Assembly: GCF_000688415.1 (NCBI RefSeq)
Contig: NZ_JIAH01000002.1
Location: forward strand, 1 to 64,000
Source: Corynebacterium pseudodiphtheriticum DSM 44287
GTDB lineage: Bacteria > Actinomycetota > Actinomycetes > Mycobacteriales > Mycobacteriaceae
Reading direction: 5' to 3'
DNA length: 64,000 bases
Both the position numbers and the translations under genes were made by a program. Shown piece after piece: positions 18,151 through 25,259 of this stretch (positions are counted from its first letter, which is position 1; each line of letters starts with the position of its first letter). A model generated the notes under the pieces. The model was not told the origin of the DNA, did not search any database, and worked only from the letters and a program-made list of their open reading frames with translations.

Positions 18151-20004
18151 ATGCACGTCGTTGCCACCGCCGGGCACGTTGACCACGGCAAATCCGCTTT
18201 GGTGCGCGCCCTGACGGATATGGACCCGGACCGCTGGGCGGAAGAAAAACGCCGCGGGCTGACCATTGATTTGGGCTTTGTGTGGACTACCTTGCCGTCA
18301 GGCACGGACCTGGCGTTTGTCGACGTGCCGGGGCACGAGAAGTTCCTGGGCAATATGCTCGCCGGTGTGGGCCCGGCGCCGGTGGTTATTTTCGTGGTTG
18401 CTGCCGATGAAGGTTGGCAGGAGCAGTCTACGGATCACCGCGATGCCGTGCGTGCGCTGGACATCCGGCATGGGCTGATCGCCCTGACCCGTGCTGATCG
18501 CGCCGATGCCACCCGTCGCGCCGAGGTCACAGCCCAGGTGCGCCATGAGTTGGCAGGTACCGCGCTTGCCGACGCACCCCTGGTTGAGGTTTCCGCCCAT
18601 ACCGGTGAGGGCATCGCGCAGATGCGGCAGGTGTTGGATGAGGTACTGGCCCAGGTGCCTGCCCCGGACCCGCAGGCGCGGGTGCGTGTGTGGATTGACC
18701 GCGCGTTTTCCGTGAAAGGCGCTGGCACCGTGGTCACGGGTACGTTGTCAGCGGGCACTCTGCGGGTGGGTGATAAGTTGGAGCTGGCCAGCCCGGACGG
18801 CGGGCGTGCGGTGGAAGTGCGCGGTTTGCACAGCGAAAATACGGCCCACCAGGTGTTGGAGCCGACTTCGCGGGTGGCGGTGAATCTGCGCGGGATCAGT
18901 GCCGATGCCATCCACCGTGGCCACAGCTTGCTCAGCTCGGGTGCGTGGGAGTTGGTGGAGCAGATCGATGTGCGTCGCACCTTTGGCCAGGATTTTTATG
19001 AGTTGCCGCAGAATATCGTCGTTCACATTGGCACTGCTGGGCTGGAGGCGCACGTGCGGCCGTTGTCCGCGGATTATGCGCGCTTGAGTTTGGCGTACCC
19101 GTTGCCGCTGCAGCTGTTGGATCGCTTCGTGGTGCGCAGCCCGGGCGGGCGGCATGTGAGCGCCGGGGTGCAGGTTATTGATGTGTACCCGCCGGAGCTG
19201 AACCGTCGTGGTGCGGCGCGTCGGCGTGCAGAGGAACTGGAACTGCTTGCCGACGCCAGCCCCAGCGCCACCAGCACTCCCGCCACCAGCACTCCCGCGG
19301 CCAGCCCGAGTCCGTTCACCGATCCCACCGGGTACATCCAGCGCGTCGGTTACGTGCGCGTCGACAAGTTGCAGCGCGCCGGGTTTACCGTGGATGATCC
19401 GGCCGCCCCACCGCAGGGCATTATTGCTTTTCGGCAGTGGTGGATTGCCGCCCGGGAGATCACGCGCTGGAAGAATCAGCTGCTGGTCGCGCTGGGCAAG
19501 CATGCGCAGGAGAATCCGCTGGCCGCGGGCATGCCGCGCAAGGCTGCGATGGATGCGCTGGACTTGCAGGAGGATGCGCTGTTAGGCATCGCAGTGGCTG
19601 CCGCCAAGGTGGAACAAGTCGACGGTGTGCTTCGTGTGCCGGGGCACAAGGTGGATCTGGGGGCGGCCGAGGCGTCGGTGGCCAAGTTGGAGGTCTGGCT
19701 TGCCGACGACCCATTTGCCGCCCCGGAGGCGGATGAACTGCAGGAACTCCGATTGGGGGCCAAGCAGCTGGCCGCAGCGGAAAATGCGGGGCGATTGTTA
19801 CGGCTTGGCCAGGGGATCGTTTTGTTGCCTGGTGCGCCGCAGGAGGCGAAAAAGCGTATCGCGCAGTTGGAACAACCGTTTACGCTGTCGGCGGCGCGGA
19901 AGGCTTTGTCGACGACGCGCCGGGTGGCCATCCCGCTGCTGGAGTATCTCGATGAACAGGGTATTACCCGCCGCCTGGATGGTGGCTTGCGGGAGCTGCG
20001 GTAG
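18151..20004 (+). CDS. selB: Selenocysteine-specific elongation factor
   Basis: A 617-residue GTPase that delivers Sec-tRNA to UGA codons marked by a SECIS. G1 GHVDHGKS is at residues 8-15 and G3 DVPGHEKF follows. Two beta-barrel domains are like EF-Tu, and the C-terminal part (about 430-617) consists of winged-helix domains that bind the SECIS RNA. A Pro/Ala/Ser/Thr tract near residues 370-390 is a low-complexity linker between the barrel and winged-helix parts. It ends the Sec cassette; a hairpin follows at 20088-20131. Confidence 0.96.
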   Translation: MHVVATAGHVDHGKSALVRALTDMDPDRWAEEKRRGLTIDLGFVWTTLPSGTDLAFVDVPGHEKFLGNMLAGVGPAPVVIFVVAADEGWQEQSTDHRDAVRALDIRHGLIALTRADRADATRRAEVTAQVRHELAGTALADAPLVEVSAHTGEGIAQMRQVLDEVLAQVPAPDPQARVRVWIDRAFSVKGAGTVVTGTLSAGTLRVGDKLELASPDGGRAVEVRGLHSENTAHQVLEPTSRVAVNLRGISADAIHRGHSLLSSGAWELVEQIDVRRTFGQDFYELPQNIVVHIGTAGLEAHVRPLSADYARLSLAYPLPLQLLDRFVVRSPGGRHVSAGVQVIDVYPPELNRRGAARRRAEELELLADASPSATSTPATSTPAASPSPFTDPTGYIQRVGYVRVDKLQRAGFTVDDPAAPPQGIIAFRQWWIAAREITRWKNQLLVALGKHAQENPLAAGMPRKAAMDALDLQEDALLGIAVAAAKVEQVDGVLRVPGHKVDLGAAEASVAKLEVWLADDPFAAPEADELQELRLGAKQLAAAENAGRLLRLGQGIVLLPGAPQEAKKRIAQLEQPFTLSAARKALSTTRRVAIPLLEYLDEQGITRRLDGGLRELR

Positions 20005-20051
20005 TGTGTGGTGCTTTGAATTCCGTGGTCACGGTGAAAATCGGCCCCAAT

Positions 20052-20093
20052 GAAAATAATGAAAGGGACCGGGAAAATAATGAAAGGGACCGG
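20052..20093 (+). repeat. Perfect tandem duplication of 21 bp
   Basis: The unit starting GAAAATAATGAAAGGG and ending ACCGG occurs twice head to tail (20052-20072 and 20073-20093). It lies after selB, and the second copy runs into the hairpin that follows. Confidence 0.9.
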
Positions 20094-20131
20094 CCCTGGG
20101 CTTCCACCAAGAGTGGGGAGCGGAACCGGTC
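20088..20131. terminator. Hairpin behind selB, related to a second hairpin at 33405-33444
   Basis: Arms GACCGG (20088-20093) and CCGGTC (20126-20131) enclose an imperfect stem. No T-run follows on the plus strand, so termination is uncertain. The arms and flanking CCCTGG and GGAA bases recur at 33405-33444, so it is a repeated hairpin family. Confidence 0.4.
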
Positions 20132-20203
20132 GTGTTGTCATTTATGACAGCGCACTTTTGCAATTGACTGAGCTGACAGCGCGATCAGAGCTCAGCTATG
20201 TGA

Positions 20204-20328
20204 CCTACTGTAAAGCTACTCTAAAGTACTTTAACACTAGATGTTAGAGTAGAAAATCCCCGTGACCAGCAAAAACAGGCTACTATTAAATCTACTCTAA
20301 AGTTACTCTAACAATGTTAGAGTAGAAA
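20204..20328 (+). repeat. 125-bp direct repeat, left copy, with two palindromic operators
   Basis: This copy matches 21779-21903 in 120 of 125 positions without gaps. It holds palindrome A (20227-20251, arms TACTTTAACA/TGTTAGAGTA, 5-nt spacer) and palindrome B (20304-20324, arms TACTCTAACA/TGTTAGAGTA, 1-nt centre). Each is preceded by an extra half site TACTCTAAAG. Palindrome B ends 6 bp before the ATG of the AlbA_2-domain regulator, as expected for autoregulation. Confidence 0.92.
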
Positions 20329-20330
20329 TC

Positions 20331-21737
20331 ATGACAGCAGTAGAGGTGGATCAAGCCTTATCGCTTCCGGCGGAGCAAGCAGTATCGGCACTTCTGAAAC
20401 TTCCAGAGTCGCAGTGGTATGAACGCAAATCGGGTGCGGTGAAGCCAATCGATTTCGCGAAACCCTTAATCGCTATGGCTAATGCTGAAGGCGGCGTAGT
20501 GGTTGCTGGATTGCATGGTGGCAAAGTTTCTCCAGTCAGCGACAAACAGGAAAACGAATTACGCCGTGTGGCTCATAACTTCATTGACCCACCCGTGCGG
20601 TTATCGATAGAAGAGCTGGTTACGGATGAAGGTAAAGTCTTGGTTTTTCGGGTTGGTATGTCCGAATACGTGCACCAAGATAACCGTGGGGATTGCTACC
20701 AGCGCATGGGTGATTCCACCCTGAAGTTGTCGTTTGCGCAGAGGCAAGAACTTGAATGGGATCGGGGAGCATCACGGTTTGAGTCGACGCCAGTGCCCGG
20801 TGGAGGCAGCTTTGACGAGGTTTTGGATCCGCAAAAGGTAGAAGAATTCCGGGCGTTGCTTACATCATCAAGCCCGCAATTAGCGTTGCAAGCACGGGAT
20901 TTATTGACCCGAAAAGGGGAGGTTACAGTCGCGGCAGCGTTATTGTTTGCGCACCGTCCGCAGATTTTTTATCCCAATGCGCATGTAAGAATTCTGCGCT
21001 ATGACGATAATGATCGTGGTGCCGGGCGTCGGCAAAATCTTGTTCACGGGGGAGATATACGCGCTGAAGGCTCGATCCCTGAGCAGCTGTCGGCAGCGAC
21101 AGAAGCAATTGAACAGCTCATGCCGAAGCGGCAAGCATTAGGGGATGCTGGCCGGTTTGTTCCGCATGCAATTGTTCCGAAGGATGCTTGGCTTGAAGGT
21201 TTAGTAAATGCGTTGGTTCACCGTTCGTACAGCATGGGCGGGGATCATATTCGGGTAGAAATCTTTCCTAACCGTATAGAGATTACTAATCCTGGTAGGT
21301 TCCTCGGTCTGAATCGAATTGATAATCCAGAGCAGATTAGCCGGAATGCGCGTAACCCTCGCATCGCCAGGGTGTGCGCGGATCTCGGGATTACTCAGGA
21401 ATTAGGTGAAGGTATTCGTCGTATATTCCAGGAGATGCGCACATCGGGGCTAGTGGATCCAGTGTATGAGCAGGTCAACGAGTCAGTGAAACTGACTTTG
21501 CATGCAAGCAATGCTATTCCAGCGGATTTAACCCGAGATTTGGGCCGGGCAGCATTGGAAATACTCAAAGTGCTCCGGCAGTCCCAAAAACAATTAGGGA
21601 CTGGGGAAATCACCGAGTTAGTAAGCCTTGCGCGTCCTACTGTGCTGCGCCATTTGAAAGAGTTGCATTCGCGTGGCTTGGTTGTGTGGCATAAACAGAG
21701 CCCGAATGATCCCCGTGCTACGTGGTCACTCGAATAA
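20331..21737 (+). CDS. AlbA_2 (Schlafen-type) ATP-binding transcriptional regulator
   Basis: A 468-residue protein with three parts. An N-terminal AlbA_2 putative DNA-binding domain carries the ERKSG motif at residues 31-35 and ANAEGGVVVAGL after it. A middle HATPase_c_4-like ATP-binding domain (about 280-370) includes ALVHRSYSMGG and EITNPGRF. A C-terminal winged helix (about 415-468) ends LKELHSRGLVVWHKQSPND. It starts with ATG 20331, 6 bp after a palindrome and without a clear ribosome site, so it may be leaderless or nearly so. It is the only gene between two 125-bp direct repeats, each with two palindromes that are likely its own operators. Its targets and effector are unknown. Confidence 0.85.
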   Translation: MTAVEVDQALSLPAEQAVSALLKLPESQWYERKSGAVKPIDFAKPLIAMANAEGGVVVAGLHGGKVSPVSDKQENELRRVAHNFIDPPVRLSIEELVTDEGKVLVFRVGMSEYVHQDNRGDCYQRMGDSTLKLSFAQRQELEWDRGASRFESTPVPGGGSFDEVLDPQKVEEFRALLTSSSPQLALQARDLLTRKGEVTVAAALLFAHRPQIFYPNAHVRILRYDDNDRGAGRRQNLVHGGDIRAEGSIPEQLSAATEAIEQLMPKRQALGDAGRFVPHAIVPKDAWLEGLVNALVHRSYSMGGDHIRVEIFPNRIEITNPGRFLGLNRIDNPEQISRNARNPRIARVCADLGITQELGEGIRRIFQEMRTSGLVDPVYEQVNESVKLTLHASNAIPADLTRDLGRAALEILKVLRQSQKQLGTGEITELVSLARPTVLRHLKELHSRGLVVWHKQSPNDPRATWSLE

Positions 21738-21778
21738 CCGATGGAGAAGCTTGACCTGGTGCTGTCGGCGAAGCGCGG

Positions 21779-21903
21779 CCTACTGTAAAGCTACTCTAAA
21801 GTACTCTAACACTAGGTGTTAGAGTAGAAAATCCCTGTGACCAGCAAAAATAGGCTACTATTAAATCTACTCTAAAGTTACTCTAACATTGTTAGAGTAG
21901 AAA
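21779..21903 (+). repeat. 125-bp direct repeat, right copy
   Basis: Same orientation and length as 20204-20328. Palindrome A' is 21802-21826 (perfect arms TACTCTAACA/TGTTAGAGTA, spacer CTAGG) and palindrome B' is 21879-21899 (1-nt centre). No gene starts just to its right on the plus strand: the next gene points toward it. So here the operators have no evident promoter, unlike the left copy. Confidence 0.92.
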
Positions 21904-21940
21904 CCTAATAGCTCGCGATCCATACCACTCGTACGCACGC

Positions 21941-22868
21941 CTATTCTTCAATTGCGGCGAAGAATTCATTTTCTGTCATCACGGTCAATGTCGCGCCTTT
22001 TTCCACGAGCGCTCGGGCTTTCACCATTTTGCTGGAGCCATCCATGCCTGGCCGCCACGTGGTTGGCGAGGGTACCCCGACTACCAGCTGGGTGGTTTTC
22101 TTCGTCACTGATTTATCAACCTTGCCGCCTAGCTTTTCGACGAGCTGCTGCACATCCGCGCGCTTCATCCGACCAAGTGTGCCGGTAAAACACACGACTT
22201 CGCCTTCTAGCGCGGTCTCATTAGTCCACTGAGTGAGGTCTGCTTCTGGTCGCGCCGGCCGGGTACCGTTATCGTTACCAGACCCCGCGTTGCCGCGGTG
22301 CTTGCGTTAGTGCGAAGGTCTTTACGAGTTGCCCCAGGGGCATCTCCAGGTGTCGCAGCATCGCGAGGAATAGCTCGCCGGTAACCCGCGCGTCCTCGGA
22401 GGCGTCGTGGTGCGCGAATGCCAGGCCGGGGCAGTAGTCGTGGATCAGGCTTTCGAGCCCGTTGGTTCCGGCAGGGCGTTGCAGCAGGTATCGGGCCATG
22501 CGCAGCGTGCAAAGCCGAGGATTTATAAAATCGGGCAGATTCCCCAGCTCTGTGTGTGCTCGCCAGACGGAATAATCAAAAGCCATGTTGTGTGCAACGA
22601 TGGGGCTAGTGCCGACGAATTCCTGGATGTCGCTGGCTAGCTCCCGCATGGTTGGGGCATCTGCGACGTCGGTTTCTCTAATGCCGTGTACCGAGATGTT
22701 GATTGGCTGGAAGTGCTCGTATCCAGGGTCTGGTTTGATGAGTGAGCTGTAGCGTTCAAGTGTTTCGCCGTGGTCGTTCATTCGCACGAGGCCGATCTGG
22801 CATGCCGACGCACGCATCTCGTTGGCGGTTTCGAAATCGAGCACAGTGAACTCAGTAGGAAGCGGCAT
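21941..22868 (-). pseudogene. DnaQ-like 3'-5' exonuclease with BRCT domain, frameshifted
   Basis: The 5' part (22868 to 22275) encodes a DEDD exonuclease: VLDFETAN (motif I), IVAHNMAFDYSVW (motif II) and HHDASEDARVT (motif III). It ends early at GVW-stop. The 3' part, one frame away, continues without a stop through a linker NGTRPARPEADLTQW and a BRCT domain (VVCFTGTLGRMKRADVQ, GVPSPTTWRPGMDGSSK) to 21941. Family relatives have exonuclease, linker and BRCT in one chain, so a single-base change between about 22275 and 22320 has split the gene. The exonuclease core could still be made. A sequencing error is possible. ATG 22868 was used; GTG 22883 is an alternative. Confidence 0.75.
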
Positions 22869-23153
22869 AGGAATAGTATGCACAGCTTAAGCTGTTTTGT
22901 CTGGGGAATTCACAGAAAATTTTCTCCATAGTAGCACTGCCGGTAGCTAAACACTTCAATTTTTCATTGCAGTAATTTTGTTCCATGTCGCGAAGATCTT
23001 GTTGAGCGAATTTGATGCATCACCGACGACGATGCGTCGGAACAAATAGAGAACAAAAAGATTTCAGCGAGCGCCGTGGTATGTTACCTAAAAAATGGTC
23101 GATTTGTTGCCGATTTGGTAACAAGATCGTGACGCGTGGAGGTAAGCGGCGGA

Positions 23154-23774
23154 ATGTCGGGTGTGCTGAAAGTTGTAGTTGGCCTGCTGGTAGGAATTGT
23201 TCTGACGGTGGGAGCTCTCTTTGGTCTCAATAAGATGAGCTTGTTGGAGGAGCCGACCCGCTCCATTACTTCGACTGGTATCGGTGGCACCCTCGAGGAT
23301 ATTTCGGAAATGGCCGTTGAACAGTACTCGTATTCCGCCGTTGGCCGCTTCGAGGAGGACGGTTGGAGGGCATTGGGGCTGAGAGTCCCGTTGACAGGAA
23401 AGCATTTTCTTATTGCCTACGACGGCGTGGTGAAGGCAGGGGTCAAGAATATTGAGAAATCGGATGTGAGCATCGACGACGTCACCAGCACCGTAACCAT
23501 CAAGGTTTCTAAGGCGGAGATCCTCTCAAATGAAATTGAGCCTTCGTCCGTGACGGTATATGACCAGTCATTCAACCCTTTGAATCAGGTCAGGGTGGAA
23601 AATTATGCGGAGTTCTTGGACGGCGAAGAAAAGCGAGCCGAGGAGAAGGCTAAGCAGAATGGCTTGCTGGATCGGGCGCAGCAGCGTGTGACCGACTTGG
23701 TTAAGGCCCAGGCCGAGGCATTCCTGGCTGGTTCGGACAAGGACGGCTACGAGGTGCAAGTGATAATTGCTTAA
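23154..23774 (+). CDS. DUF4230 membrane-anchored protein
   Basis: A 206-residue protein with one N-terminal membrane segment (about residues 4-25) followed by an extracytoplasmic domain resembling DUF4230, whose members have the EQYSYSAVGRFE-like strand and the KHFLIAYDGVVKAGV segment. The C-terminal third is a charged helix (EEKRAEEKAKQNGLLDRAQ). Function is unknown in the family. ATG 23154 lies 10 nt after GGAGGT; an upstream GTG at 23136 precedes that site and is less likely. The 285-bp region to its left separates it from the divergent exonuclease gene and holds nothing else recognised. Confidence 0.7.
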   Translation: MSGVLKVVVGLLVGIVLTVGALFGLNKMSLLEEPTRSITSTGIGGTLEDISEMAVEQYSYSAVGRFEEDGWRALGLRVPLTGKHFLIAYDGVVKAGVKNIEKSDVSIDDVTSTVTIKVSKAEILSNEIEPSSVTVYDQSFNPLNQVRVENYAEFLDGEEKRAEEKAKQNGLLDRAQQRVTDLVKAQAEAFLAGSDKDGYEVQVIIA

Positions 23775-24167
23775 GGCACAGAGATAATGGGGTGTGACGG
23801 CGATGTTAGTTGAGATGAGTAAGCCGAAAGCTCTTGTAGTATTTAATCTGGCCTAAACAACATATTTTGTCGTTTAGGTTCGGTATCTAGGCAAAAGTTC
23901 GGGGTTTGAGGCCGCGGGGGAGCAACGCAAAGAACCCCAGGCCAGCTGGGGTTCTTTGGATGAAAGTGCATATGCGCCTGGCATATGCTCGATGCGCAGT
24001 CACCATAGCATGCCACCTTTTTCTTTCCAAGTTGCACGTGAGTTTATAAGCGCTCCGCGTTTGGAGCCTTATTTGCAAGAAGTAGGGGCCTGACCTCCGG
24101 CGTTATATATAAATCCCATTTAAATTGGTGGCATTTGTACGTGACTGAACATTCCAGCGTTCGCTCG
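23775..24167. other. 393-bp intergenic stretch with two hairpins
   Basis: No credible gene. A perfect 12-bp stem (23929-23957) works as a bidirectional terminator candidate, and a small repeat GCATATGC (23968-23975 and 23981-23988) forms a further palindrome. The stretch separates DUF4230 from the convergent mcrC. Confidence 0.6.
23929..23957. terminator. Bidirectional terminator-like hairpin
   Basis: AAAGAACCCCAG and CTGGGGTTCTTT pair perfectly over 12 bp around GCCAG. The AAA/TTT ends supply short U-runs in both directions, fitting a terminator shared by DUF4230 (plus) and mcrC (minus). Confidence 0.75.
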
Positions 24168-25259
24168 CTATTTTACCGCCGCAAGGGCTGCCTCTCGTAC
24201 CTTTCGGGCAGAGCCAGTGAGATCTAATGCTGCGAATCGCATCTTGTGCTGGCCGATAGAAAACTCCTGCACATCAGGGAAGTCACTTGCAGACAAATCC
24301 GAATGGCCAGCTGGTAAACCCAAAGTCGCATAGACCATCACACCGTGTACCGGAGTCCCAGCAGGCTCGTTCATCGCATAAGCTGTGGCGTAGCTAGTGA
24401 TCTGATAAATGTGGCCAGATTTTAAAGTTGGTCGGTTATCTTGGCGGGCTGTGGTTGCCATTGAGGTGAATTTTGCATCGACGATAAGATGCTCACTGGA
24501 CGGCTGTTTAATGATGATGTCGGTTTCCATCTCGGGAATTGCTGCGTTGGAGTTCTCAGTATCTGGCCAACGCATCCGGCGTCCGCTGGTTACTCGGGCG
24601 GTAGGTAAGTGGTAGCGGTATAGGCCATATAGAGCTTTTTCAAATAATTTACGAAGTTCGGCTTCTTTGTATGTCCGGTTCCGAAATTCTACTGTGTTAT
24701 CCGAGGATGCCTTCCCGCCTGCTGGGACAAACAATTCCAGCAAAAGTTTGGCAATCGCCACAGGAGTGTGGTCTCGGGGAGAGAGACGAGACCCTGGATA
24801 GTCGAGGGTCTCGATTAGGGTCACGCCGTTGTGTCGAAATGTTTTCACCAATCTGCGACACCGCCGAGTAAGCGCCGTATCACCGAAGCTTTGTACTTTG
24901 TGCATTGCCGTGTTCAATGCGCGAAGTAGATAACGGTTCACCGGGCCGTCGAGGCTAAGCGTCTCATATTGGCATCGCACCTTGCCCTTTTCTAATAACC
25001 GGTGCCGTGCGGTGTGATAGACATCGATCTTGCCACGTACGCGATTAAGATTTCCGCTTTTAGTCTCGAAGGCGACGCTGAGCTGTTCGCGCATGCGGCG
25101 CTCGACAGCATCACACAACATTGAACTTACTAACACAGGAAGCTCAGCATCTGCATCTTCTACTGCAGAATCGCGGATCAATCCACGTTGGTATACCTCC
25201 GAGGCGTATAACTGCAAGAGCCGAATGCTGCGCAGCGGCACGTATTTACTGAGACCCAT
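24168..25259 (-). CDS. mcrC: McrC, nuclease subunit of McrBC restriction system
   Basis: A 363-residue protein that pairs with McrB to cleave DNA bearing modified cytosine. The C-terminal half carries the PD-(D/E)xK nuclease signature, seen as MRWPDTENSN..EMETDIII and LIVDAKFTS (D, then D-A-K). The N-terminal half contains the conserved SMLCDAVERRMREQLS and RVRGKIDV stretches. The start at ATG 25259 makes it overlap the McrB 3' end by 14 nt; a longer reading frame to 25532 lies inside mcrB and is rejected. It is the last gene of the defence operon. Confidence 0.88.
   Translation of the reverse strand: MGLSKYVPLRSIRLLQLYASEVYQRGLIRDSAVEDADAELPVLVSSMLCDAVERRMREQLSVAFETKSGNLNRVRGKIDVYHTARHRLLEKGKVRCQYETLSLDGPVNRYLLRALNTAMHKVQSFGDTALTRRCRRLVKTFRHNGVTLIETLDYPGSRLSPRDHTPVAIAKLLLELFVPAGGKASSDNTVEFRNRTYKEAELRKLFEKALYGLYRYHLPTARVTSGRRMRWPDTENSNAAIPEMETDIIIKQPSSEHLIVDAKFTSMATTARQDNRPTLKSGHIYQITSYATAYAMNEPAGTPVHGVMVYATLGLPAGHSDLSASDFPDVQEFSIGQHKMRFAALDLTGSARKVREAALAAVK

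Noticed and set aside
23968-23988. Small GCATATGC palindrome as an operator
   Set aside because: Very short, between two convergent genes, so no promoter to control.
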